Source: Ferrimonas pelagia (GTDB taxonomy: Bacteria > Pseudomonadota > Gammaproteobacteria > Enterobacterales > Shewanellaceae). Taken from it: 64,000 bases of DNA. Of the stretch, positions 1 to 7,116 are shown one piece after another; the stretch's first letter is position 1, and each line of letters opens with the position of its first letter. The stretch covers positions 89,845 to 153,844 of the forward strand of contig NZ_BAABJZ010000107.1 of NCBI RefSeq assembly GCF_039543565.1, given 5' to 3'. A program made the translations under genes and the position numbers. Under the pieces are notes generated by a model. That model made no database searches and was not told where the DNA came from. It saw only the letters and a program-made list of their open reading frames with translations.

Positions 1-195
1 CATTCCCCGAGAAAGGCGAAGTACATCGGTCAGTGCTTCTTCATCATTGTCGTAGGGCCACATTCGGCATCCGCCGACGGCGGGTCCCATCGTGGTATCG
101 TGCACGGCGATGATGGCCTTTAATCCGGAGGCTTTGTCATGGACAAACATCACCTGTTCATGTTCGTCGAATGAGGGGTGAGAAAATATCGCCAC
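1..195 (-). CDS. Leucine/valine dehydrogenase, N-terminal fragment (runs off the window)
   Basis: The first ~65 residues are visible and match the start of the Leu/Phe/Val dehydrogenase family (NAD-dependent oxidative deamination of branched-chain amino acids): a FDEHEQV opening, HDKASGLKAIIAVHDTTMGP, then the glycine-rich GPAVGGCRMW and EEALTDVLRLSRGM segments typical of the substrate domain. The catalytic lysine and the NAD-binding domain lie beyond base 1. I chose the GTG at 195-193 because a GGAG Shine-Dalgarno sits 8 bases upstream and family members begin near this point; ATG codons at 237 and 249 are in frame and would add 14 or 18 residues. The gene is divergent from the DUF4826 gene. 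Confidence 0.85.
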   Translation of the reverse strand, partial: MAIFSHPSFDEHEQVMFVHDKASGLKAIIAVHDTTMGPAVGGCRMWPYDNDEEALTDVLRLSRGM

Positions 196-399
196 CTTAT
201 GTACTCCATGTTGAGTTGTCGTCGATTGATCCGACATGTTGCTTATCATTATGCACGCACCTTAACAGTGGCACCGGAGTTGACCCAGATCACATTCGAT
301 TGAGAAGGTGAGCGGACTGGAACGTCAGCTTGACATTGACGTTAACGTCAGGGAGAGTGGCGCTCAAGGCGTGTGATCGCAGATCAGTAAGGAACAGTG

Positions 400-816
400 A
401 TGGAACAGGGAACCCAAGAACAAGAACAAGCATGGGTACGCGAGCATTTCCAAAAAGCGAATCGCTTTATGGCAGAGAAAGGGATCTTGCCGGGCAAGGT
501 CGTCCTAAAGGAGAGCCGGATCTTGCCGCCGCTGATCGCGGTTTGGAAAATAGAAGCACAGGGCCCCCGTAAACAAAAGTACTGGGTGATCAGCGGCGAT
601 CTGCCCACCGATATGTCGGCGGAAAGCGCCGCAAAGAACGCTCGGGATGCGGTGCGCTACTTCTCGTTAAATTGGCAACTGAAAGCAGAAAATATGCTGC
701 GCAGTGCCGACAATACCCAGCATCAGCTGGCGCAGATCATGGTGAGCAAAGCCAACGGATTGGCCCAGTTGCATGGTGAAGACCGACTGTGGGGCGAGAT
801 GGCCGTGGTGATCTGA
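400..816 (+). CDS. DUF4826 family protein
   Basis: This is a soluble 138-residue protein of unknown function. It resembles DUF4826 proteins of Vibrio and Shewanella, with the segments EQAWVREHFQKA, YWVISGDLPTD and AAKNARDAVRYFSLNWQL recognisable from memory. It has no signal peptide, membrane helix or obvious catalytic motif. The ATG at 400 is preferred over the in-frame GTG at 397 because AAGGA (389-393) lies 6 bases before it. It is followed by a perfect hairpin, so it is probably a single-gene transcript. The family assignment is from memory of conserved segments. Confidence 0.75.
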   Translation: MEQGTQEQEQAWVREHFQKANRFMAEKGILPGKVVLKESRILPPLIAVWKIEAQGPRKQKYWVISGDLPTDMSAESAAKNARDAVRYFSLNWQLKAENMLRSADNTQHQLAQIMVSKANGLAQLHGEDRLWGEMAVVI

Positions 817-842
817 CCGTACGGTTCGTTTTTATCTGATGG

Positions 843-870
843 AAGCCGCTCTTGGGAGCGGCTTTGTGTG
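843..870 (+). terminator. Probable terminator after the DUF4826 gene
   Basis: A perfect 9-bp stem, AAGCCGCTC/GAGCGGCTT, with a 4-base TTGG loop is followed by a T/G-rich tail rather than a clean U tract. It sits 27 bases after the stop codon. Confidence 0.6.
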
Positions 871-979
871 TGATGTCGCTTGCTACTGGGCGTACGTTTA
901 CCGGGGAGGCAACCATTTTTAGCGCCTTTTGCATGGGTTAGGCTTTTGGCTTGGTGACCGGCTGGCAAGCCCGTGGTGA

Positions 980-1336
980 CCAACTAAGCTATTCAATCTC
1001 TCCAATGAGAAACTGGATCTTACGGCGTTGACCAACAAGATTGGTGTGGCGACGGTGGGTATCACCCAAAACGCCTATAAGGCAGATCCTGCAGACTTCA
1101 GTTTAGGCTCCGGCTCGTTACCTCAGTGTTCGGTTACAGCCAGCTTTGAACTGGATGTGATGGGCAGCACGGGTGATGACTATGTCTGCTACTTCGTGCG
1201 TTCGCTTGATCTCACTGGCTTTAGCTCGGCGGTAACCTCTACCATCAACGCGACGGCCAAAGATGATGAAAGCAACATGGCTACGCCATCGACGAACATT
1301 CAACTGCAAACGGTGCTGTTTACGCCAGCGCCTTAA
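980..1336 (+). pseudogene. Probable gene remnant, C-terminal part of a secreted or pilin-like protein
   Basis: An open frame runs from 980 to a TAA at 1336 but has no ATG. The only candidate start is a TTG at 1028 with no Shine-Dalgarno. The translation (about 118 residues) is rich in Ala, Thr and Ser, has two cysteines about 20 residues apart (PQCSV and YVCYF), and reads like the C-terminal half of a minor pilin or other exported protein. It ends just before a good terminator hairpin, as a real gene would. I infer a 5'-truncated remnant. A non-coding open frame cannot be excluded and no family was recognised. Confidence 0.35.
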
Positions 1337-1351
1337 CAGAGTTTGATGGAA

Positions 1352-1390
1352 AAAGCCGCGCGGGCAGTGATGTCCGAGTGGCTTTGTTTG
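1352..1390 (+). terminator. Terminator-like hairpin after the 980-1336 remnant
   Basis: Arms AAAGCCGCGCGG (1352-1363) and CCGAGTGGCTTT (1374-1385) pair over 12 positions with one mismatch and one G-T pair. The loop is 10 bases and the tail is TTTGTTTG. It lies 15 bases after the remnant's stop and may also face roxA, which ends at 1411 on the other strand. Confidence 0.55.
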
Positions 1391-1410
1391 TATGGGAGCG
1401 GAGTGAAAGT

Positions 1411-2541
1411 TCAGTCGAGGTACCAGTAGCCGATGTTCAGCCACTCGAGCAATTGATCAGCAGCCTGAACATCATCGATTAGAGTGGTAAGCCGGGGCAG
1501 CTCGATGCGCTCTTGGTTGGCTAGGAGCAGCGCTTCGTTGGCAAGACTGGCGGGGAGAGTCCAATCTTGACCATCGAGGAACAGCCGATTTTGGGCGTCA
1601 TTTTCGACTTGCAACACCTTCAGTCCTCCGATCCGCTGTAGTGTTGCTTCGGCATCGTGCGCCTTGTGGAGCTCGGCAATGGTTAACGGCGTTTCCGGCG
1701 GCCACAACGCCAGCTCAAAGCGATTTTGGCTGAGCAGGGTGCCGAGTAGGGTGGGCCAGACGTCGGGATCGGCCACCATGTCGTTGACCAATCGTGCCAT
1801 ACCAGCCTGATGATGTTTGCTAACGCTGGCGGGATTGTCGGGCTCGCCGTCGCTGGTAAAGCGGGCTTGGCCCAGATCTTGGTCAATCAGGCTATCGGCC
1901 AAAGCGGAGATCAACTCCTGCTGACTGGGGGCACGAAAACCCACGGAGTAGGACAGCGAGGGGGAAAGAGTCTGACCGCTGTGGGGATACCCGGGAGGGA
2001 TATAGAGAATATCTCCTGGATTCATCACCTCGTCGATGATGGGGGTAAAATCTTCCACCAGTGACATGCCTGAACTGCCCGTGCGAGGTGCATATTGACC
2101 GCGCGCGCCCACCTGCCAGCGGCGCTGGCCCTTGCCCTGAATGATGAACACGTCGTAGTTGTCGATGTGCGGCCCTACGCCGCCACCGGGCACGGAAAAA
2201 GAGGCCATCACATCGTCAAAACGCCAATTCGGCAGGAAACGGAAAGCCTGAGCCAGTGCCTGAGCTTCCGGTAAATAATGGTTGATGGCCTGTACCAGCA
2301 GTTGCCAATTTTCACTGCCCAGGCTGTCGTACTCTTCGCGTGGACCGGTTTCGCCGCGCCAACTGTCGCCGTCACGGATGACGATGCGGCTGGCGACGCC
2401 TTCTTCCAGCGCCAGACCGGCCAGTTCGTCGGGCTTAATCGGATCGGTGAAGTCGGTCAAGGCTTGTCGAAACAGAACGGGTTTGCGCTGCCAACAGCGC
2501 ATGAGAAACGCGTCAATGTCGAGCTCGAGTCGGTAGGCCAT
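1411..2541 (-). CDS. roxA: Ribosomal protein uL16 3-arginine hydroxylase (JmjC/cupin oxygenase)
   Basis: RoxA (YcfD) is an Fe(II)/2-oxoglutarate oxygenase that hydroxylates an arginine of ribosomal protein L16. The 376-residue product matches the family length. The iron-binding HxD is visible in GPHIDNYDVFIIQGKG inside the JmjC/cupin fold, and the distal histidine is probably in YIPPGYPHSG. The C-terminal part is the family's dimerisation/winged-helix region. The start is the ATG at 2541, preceded by AAGGA at 7-base spacing; upstream in-frame ATGs belong to the purB terminator region. It lies downstream of purB on the same strand, as in enterobacteria, but a strong terminator separates them. 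Confidence 0.92.
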   Translation of the reverse strand: MAYRLELDIDAFLMRCWQRKPVLFRQALTDFTDPIKPDELAGLALEEGVASRIVIRDGDSWRGETGPREEYDSLGSENWQLLVQAINHYLPEAQALAQAFRFLPNWRFDDVMASFSVPGGGVGPHIDNYDVFIIQGKGQRRWQVGARGQYAPRTGSSGMSLVEDFTPIIDEVMNPGDILYIPPGYPHSGQTLSPSLSYSVGFRAPSQQELISALADSLIDQDLGQARFTSDGEPDNPASVSKHHQAGMARLVNDMVADPDVWPTLLGTLLSQNRFELALWPPETPLTIAELHKAHDAEATLQRIGGLKVLQVENDAQNRLFLDGQDWTLPASLANEALLLANQERIELPRLTTLIDDVQAADQLLEWLNIGYWYLD

Positions 2542-2590
2542 GGGAGTTTCCTTCTTCCTTGTCATATTCGTTTGCCTTGCCGGGCGCAGC

Positions 2591-2633
2591 AAAAACAAAA
2601 ACGCCGCCCGGACTGGAGTAGTCTGGGCGGCGT
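2591..2633 (-). terminator. Rho-independent terminator of the purB transcript
   Basis: Read leftward, ACGCCGCCC pairs with GGGCGGCGT (2625-2633 with 2601-2609), with extra pairing inside the loop, and is followed by TTTTGTTTTTG. It lies 22 bases after the purB stop. Confidence 0.88.
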
Positions 2634-2655
2634 CTTATTGCATTAAGGTCGTGCC

Positions 2656-4023
2656 TTACAGTGACTCAACAAACTCAACGGCGCGGCCGATGTAGTTGGC
2701 TGGGGTCATCAGTTTCAGCTCGGCTTTGACGCTGTCTGGCATCTCCAGGCCATCGATGAAGTCGGCCATGATCTGCTGGTTGACGCGTTTGCCGCGGGTC
2801 AACTCTTTGAGCTTCTCGTACGGCTTTTCGATGCCGTAGCGACGCATCACGGTTTGGATCGGCTCGGCCAACAGCTCCCAGTTGCTGTCCAACTCGTTCA
2901 GCAGGCTCTGCTCGTTCACTTCCAGTTTGGAAATGCCCTTCATGGTCGCTTGATACGCGATCATGGAGTAGCCCACACCAACACCCAGGTTACGAATAAC
3001 GGTGGAGTCGGTTAGATCGCGTTGCCAGCGGGAGATCGGCAGCTTGGCCGCTAGGTGCTGGAACAGGGCGTTCGCCAGACCCAGGTTGCCTTCGGAGTTT
3101 TCGAAGTCGATTGGGTTGACCTTGTGCGGCATGGTGGAGGAGCCGATCTCACCGGCAATGGTCTTTTGCTTGAAGTGACCCAGAGCGATGTAGCCCCATA
3201 CATCACGATCGAAGTCGATCAGGATGGTGTTGAAGCGCGCCATGGCGTCGAACAACTCGGCGATGTAGTCGTGCGGTTCGATCTGGGTGGTCCATGGGTT
3301 CCAGGTCAGGCCTAAGCTGGTGACGAAGCGCTCGGACAGCTGGTGCCAGTCCACATCAGGGTAGGCGGACAAGTGGGCGTTGTAGTTACCGACGGCGCCG
3401 TTGATCTTACCCAGTAGCTGAACCTCGGAGATCTGCTTCACCTGACGCTGCAGACGAATGGCCACGTTGGCCATCTCTTTGCCCATGGTGGTGGGGGAGG
3501 CTGGCTGACCGTGGGTACGGGCCATCATCGGAATGCGAGCGTAACGCTTGGCCAGATCGAACATGGCGTCCACCAGCTGGTTCAGCTGAGGCAGGATCAC
3601 CTGCTCACGGGCGTTGTGCAGCATCAGCGCATGGGACAGGTTGTTGATGTCCTCGGAGGTACAGGCGAAGTGAACAAACTCACCTACGGCCGCCAGCTCG
3701 GCGTTATCGGCAATACGTTCCTTGAGGAAGTACTCCACTGCCTTTACGTCGTGGTTGGTGGTGCGCTCGATCTCCTTTACGCGGGCCGCGTCGGCTTCGC
3801 TGAAGTTGTCGTTGATGGCATCCAGATGGGCCATTGCCGCTTCGCTAAAGCAAGGGACTTCGGCGATCTCTGGGCAGGTGGCCAGCAGTTTCAGCCAGGA
3901 AATTTCTACCTGAACGCGGTATTTAACCAAACCGAATTCACTGAAGATGCTGCGCAGTTCAACGGTGCGGCTGCCGTAGCGACCATCTACCGGAGAGATG
4001 GCGGTCAGGGCGGAAAGTTCCAT
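2656..4023 (-). CDS. purB: Adenylosuccinate lyase
   Basis: PurB cleaves SAICAR to AICAR and adenylosuccinate to AMP plus fumarate in purine synthesis. At 455 residues it is the Escherichia coli length. The fumarase/aspartase superfamily signature is present as GSSTMPHKVNPIDFENSEGN, together with the TSEDINN and RTHGQPASPTT segments that hold catalytic and substrate-binding residues. The ATG at 4023 follows an AAGGAG ribosome site; the longer in-frame opening upstream (to 4143) reaches into hflD and is not used. It is the last gene before a strong terminator in the leftward run rluE-nudJ-mnmA-hflD-purB. Confidence 0.97.
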   Translation of the reverse strand: MELSALTAISPVDGRYGSRTVELRSIFSEFGLVKYRVQVEISWLKLLATCPEIAEVPCFSEAAMAHLDAINDNFSEADAARVKEIERTTNHDVKAVEYFLKERIADNAELAAVGEFVHFACTSEDINNLSHALMLHNAREQVILPQLNQLVDAMFDLAKRYARIPMMARTHGQPASPTTMGKEMANVAIRLQRQVKQISEVQLLGKINGAVGNYNAHLSAYPDVDWHQLSERFVTSLGLTWNPWTTQIEPHDYIAELFDAMARFNTILIDFDRDVWGYIALGHFKQKTIAGEIGSSTMPHKVNPIDFENSEGNLGLANALFQHLAAKLPISRWQRDLTDSTVIRNLGVGVGYSMIAYQATMKGISKLEVNEQSLLNELDSNWELLAEPIQTVMRRYGIEKPYEKLKELTRGKRVNQQIMADFIDGLEMPDSVKAELKLMTPANYIGRAVEFVESL

Positions 4024-4055
4024 GATGACTCCTTGAGAAGTGGGGTTGGTCATTT

Positions 4056-4670
4056 TTAGTTTTTTATGGCTTGCGCTGCAGTCTGAACCACGGCCTTGCG
4101 GGACAGCACTAAGTGGCGGCGTTTGCCACCGAGCTGGCGCCACAACACCGCTGCGCGGACGGCGGCAAGCAGTAGGGTACGAATTTTGTACTGATTCTGG
4201 GTTTGCTGCAGCTGCATCGGCGTGCCGACCACTTGGATCCGGGCGCCGAGCGGGCTGATCACGTCGGAATAGACCGAGGCCAGATTGGACAATACCTGCT
4301 CATCGGTGACATCAAAGTGGGCGGTCTGGCGCTTCACCTGGGTTAAGCGTTCGGCCAAGGTGTTCATCGCGGCCGGTTTCTTCGCCAGCTTGCGCTCCAG
4401 CGCAAGGACACCAACGAGGTAGCGGGTCAGATCAACGTCTTTACGCTGACTGTCGCCGAGTTGGTCGACGATCACCTGATAGCCTTCACTCAGATCGGAA
4501 TCGGCAAACACCTCTTCTGGGGATTGGGGATCGGTCACTAAGATCGATTGCACGCTCCCTTTGAGCATGTCTGTGTCACTTTGGCCGTGACGAGCAATTT
4601 CACGCACTTGATGCACGGCTTGGCAGATCCCTGCGAAAGCCATAATGCGCAGACGGTCTTGTTGACTCAT
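4056..4670 (-). CDS. hflD: High-frequency-lysogenisation protein HflD homologue
   Basis: A 204-residue protein matching the HflD (YcfC) family. It starts SQQDRLRIMAFAGICQAV, has the conserved LTRYLVGVLALERKL segment, and a C-terminal block around YKIRTLLLAAVRAAVLWRQLGG. In E. coli HflD is a peripheral membrane protein that modulates lambda CII; its housekeeping role is unclear. It sits between mnmA (14 bases upstream) and purB (32 bases downstream) exactly as in enterobacteria, which supports the name more strongly than any catalytic motif, since there is none. Confidence 0.93.
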   Translation of the reverse strand: MSQQDRLRIMAFAGICQAVHQVREIARHGQSDTDMLKGSVQSILVTDPQSPEEVFADSDLSEGYQVIVDQLGDSQRKDVDLTRYLVGVLALERKLAKKPAAMNTLAERLTQVKRQTAHFDVTDEQVLSNLASVYSDVISPLGARIQVVGTPMQLQQTQNQYKIRTLLLAAVRAAVLWRQLGGKRRHLVLSRKAVVQTAAQAIKN

Positions 4671-4684
4671 TAACAGTCCTGTTG

Positions 4685-5788
4685 TTAGCGGATAACGCTT
4701 TCGATGACGCCGCCACCGAGGCAGATCTCATCGTGATAGAAGACGGCGGATTGGCCCGGAGTCACCGAGCTGACCGGTTGATGGAAACGCACTTCCAACT
4801 CGCCATTGGCGGTTGGCGTCACGGTACATGGCACGTCCTGTTGGCGGTAGCGGGTTTTGACGGTGAGCTCGGTCGTTTGTTGCGGCCCTTGGCGATCAAC
4901 GAAGTGCAGCTGAGAGACCATCATGCCGTTGGAGAACAGGCGTGGGTGATCCGCGCCTTGGCCGACGATCAGAACATTGCGCTCCACGTCTTTGTCGACC
5001 ACATACCAAGGCTGATCACCGGCGTCCTTCATGCCTCCGATCCGCAGGCCCTTACGCTGACCTAGGGTGTGGTACATCAGACCGTCGTGCTGGCCGATCA
5101 CTTCGCCCTCTGGCGTTTCGATGTTGCCGGGCTGGGCGGGCAGATATTTGGCCAGGAAGTCCTTGAACTTACGCTCACCGATAAAGCAGATCCCGGTGCT
5201 GTCTTTCTTACCTGCAGTGATCAGTCCTTGCTCTTCGGCGATACGACGAACCTCAGGTTTTTCCAGCTCACCGACAGGGAACAGCGTTTGAGCGACCTGA
5301 TCTTCCCCTAAGGTGTAGAGGAAGTAGCTTTGATCTTTGTTGTTGTCGAGCCCGCGCAGCATCTCAACGCGACCATCTTGGTTGTCGCGGCGGCGCACAT
5401 AGTGTCCGGTGGCGATGTAGTCGGCATCCAGCGCTTCGGCGGCAAACTCGAGGAAGGCTTTGAACTTGATCTCTTTGTTGCACAGGATATCCGGGTTAGG
5501 CGTGCGGCCCGCTTTGTACTCGGCCAGAAAATACTCGAAGACATTGTCCCAGTACTCGGCCGCGAAGTTGACGCTGTGCAGTTCGATGCCCAACTTATCG
5601 CATACCGCTTGGGCGTCCGCGAGATCCGTCGCTGCTGCGCAGTACTCATCGGAGTCATCCTCTTCCCAGTTCTTCATGAACAGGCCTTCCACCTGATAAC
5701 CCTGCTGGAGCAGGAGGTAGGCGGATACGGAAGAGTCGACACCGCCGGACATGCCGACGATTACCTTTTTATTGCGGTTTTCAGACAT
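4685..5788 (-). CDS. mnmA: tRNA-specific 2-thiouridylase MnmA
   Basis: MnmA thiolates U34 of Lys, Glu and Gln tRNAs, using sulfur relayed by the Tus system. The 367-residue protein has the PP-loop SGGVDSSVSAYLL near residue 14. The first catalytic cysteine is in PNPDILCNKEIKF and the second in STGICFIGER. The C-terminal part is the beta-barrel domain. It is the family's usual length, so the enzyme should be intact. It precedes hflD by 14 bases and is probably co-transcribed with it. Confidence 0.97.
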   Translation of the reverse strand: MSENRNKKVIVGMSGGVDSSVSAYLLLQQGYQVEGLFMKNWEEDDSDEYCAAATDLADAQAVCDKLGIELHSVNFAAEYWDNVFEYFLAEYKAGRTPNPDILCNKEIKFKAFLEFAAEALDADYIATGHYVRRRDNQDGRVEMLRGLDNNKDQSYFLYTLGEDQVAQTLFPVGELEKPEVRRIAEEQGLITAGKKDSTGICFIGERKFKDFLAKYLPAQPGNIETPEGEVIGQHDGLMYHTLGQRKGLRIGGMKDAGDQPWYVVDKDVERNVLIVGQGADHPRLFSNGMMVSQLHFVDRQGPQQTTELTVKTRYRQQDVPCTVTPTANGELEVRFHQPVSSVTPGQSAVFYHDEICLGGGVIESVIR

Positions 5789-5869
5789 AAGAAATGGGCT
5801 TCGCTGTCAAACATAAGAGAAATTTGGGCCAGCATTCTAACATGGAGTGCACCACTGTCGCTATGTTGG

Positions 5870-6331
5870 TCAAGCGCGTATGAGTCGGTTGTGCAAAGCC
5901 TGTTCGATTGGGCTGATCTGGCCTCGTATAACATCATGAATTGACTGGAGTACCAGCGGCCCCCGCAGGGGCAGTTGCCGCGTTTGGATCTGCGCTAGGC
6001 TGAGCCAGTGGCAGGCATCGATCTGTGGATCTTGTGGCTGAGTCGGATGGATACCCGTGGTTTGGCAGGCGAAGGTAAAGCGGATGAAAGGGGTTTGATC
6101 GGCGGCGATGAATTGATAGACATTCACGAAGCCATCTGGGGTGAGATCCAGGCCGGTTTCCTCCTGGATCTCGCGCTGACAAGCACTCAGCAAGGTTTCA
6201 TTGGGCTCTAGGTGGCCAGCGGGTTGATTGAAGACCCGCTGGCCGTCGATCCGCTCTTCCACCAGCAGAAACTGGCTTTGGTAATGGATCACGCAAGCGA
6301 CGGTGACATGAGGCAGAAACCGTCGTGTCAT
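5870..6331 (-). CDS. nudJ: Nudix phosphatase NudJ
   Basis: A 153-residue Nudix hydrolase. The Nudix box is complete: GHLEPNETLLSACQREIQEETGL, with the glycine, the REIQEE core glutamates that bind magnesium, and the closing G-hydrophobic pair. NudJ of E. coli removes phosphate from nucleoside di- and triphosphates and from HMP-pyrophosphate (a thiamine precursor). The assignment to NudJ rather than another Nudix rests on its place between rluE (3-base gap) and mnmA, which is the enterobacterial order. Confidence 0.9.
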   Translation of the reverse strand: MTRRFLPHVTVACVIHYQSQFLLVEERIDGQRVFNQPAGHLEPNETLLSACQREIQEETGLDLTPDGFVNVYQFIAADQTPFIRFTFACQTTGIHPTQPQDPQIDACHWLSLAQIQTRQLPLRGPLVLQSIHDVIRGQISPIEQALHNRLIRA

Positions 6332-6333
6332 GG

Positions 6334-6960
6334 TTAGAGTTCCCGGTATTGGCCCAACTCGAGGCCGTCGAGGGTCCAGTTGCCGATCCGGTAGCGGATC
6401 AGCCGTAGGGTGGGGTGGCCGATATGCGCGGTCATGCGGCGCACTTGTCGGTTGCGTCCTTCTGTCAGGGTGATCTCAAGCCAGCTCGTGGGAATGTTCT
6501 TACGTTCACGGATCGGTGGGACGCGCTGCCACAACCAGCTCGGCGCCTCGACCTTACGGATCTTAGCGGGCAAGGTGGGGCCATCTTTTAGCGTCACGCC
6601 GGCACACAGCTGTCGAATGGCTTCGTTGCTGGGCTCACCCTCGATCTGTGCATAGTAGGTTTTGCTGGTCTTTTTGCCAGGTTGGGTGAGTTTGGCTTGC
6701 AGTTGTCCATCGTTGGTCAATAAGACCAACCCTTCGGAGTCCCGATCAAGCCGGCCCGCAGGGTAGATCCCACTGATAGGAACAAAGTCCGCTAAGGTTT
6801 GCCGACCTTGACCATCGGTAAATTGAGTGAGGACGTCGAACGGCTTATTGACCAACACGACTTTCTTCGGTCCGGCCTGGGGTTTTGGGGTGGCTCGACC
6901 ACTGTGTTTATGATGGCTTGGTCTGGTCTGACCACTACCTGATCTATTTCTCTGATGCAT
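6334..6960 (-). CDS. rluE: 23S rRNA pseudouridine(2457) synthase
   Basis: RluE makes pseudouridine 2457 in 23S rRNA. The 208-residue product belongs to the RsuA group: the catalytic aspartate lies in AGRLDRDSEGLVLLTNDG, and the family motifs LVNKPFDVLTQF and EGRNRQVRRM are clear. The first ~25 residues are a basic, low-complexity tail (His, Arg, Gly, Ser) that could bind RNA. There is no separate S4 domain, as expected for the RluE branch. It is first in the leftward run and divergent from the idh gene; the 156 bases between hold both promoters. Confidence 0.93.
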   Translation of the reverse strand: MHQRNRSGSGQTRPSHHKHSGRATPKPQAGPKKVVLVNKPFDVLTQFTDGQGRQTLADFVPISGIYPAGRLDRDSEGLVLLTNDGQLQAKLTQPGKKTSKTYYAQIEGEPSNEAIRQLCAGVTLKDGPTLPAKIRKVEAPSWLWQRVPPIRERKNIPTSWLEITLTEGRNRQVRRMTAHIGHPTLRLIRYRIGNWTLDGLELGQYREL

Positions 6961-7116
6961 AACGTTATTTTATCCCGAGCTGGTCCAAGAGGACTAGCTC
7001 ATTATGGCATTTCGCTCAGAGTGTGATTGATCTATCATGAGCGCCGCGAAATTCTAACAAAAACAAAACACGAAAGTTTGCATCAACGGGAACAGGTAAA
7101 AAGGACACGCATTGTT

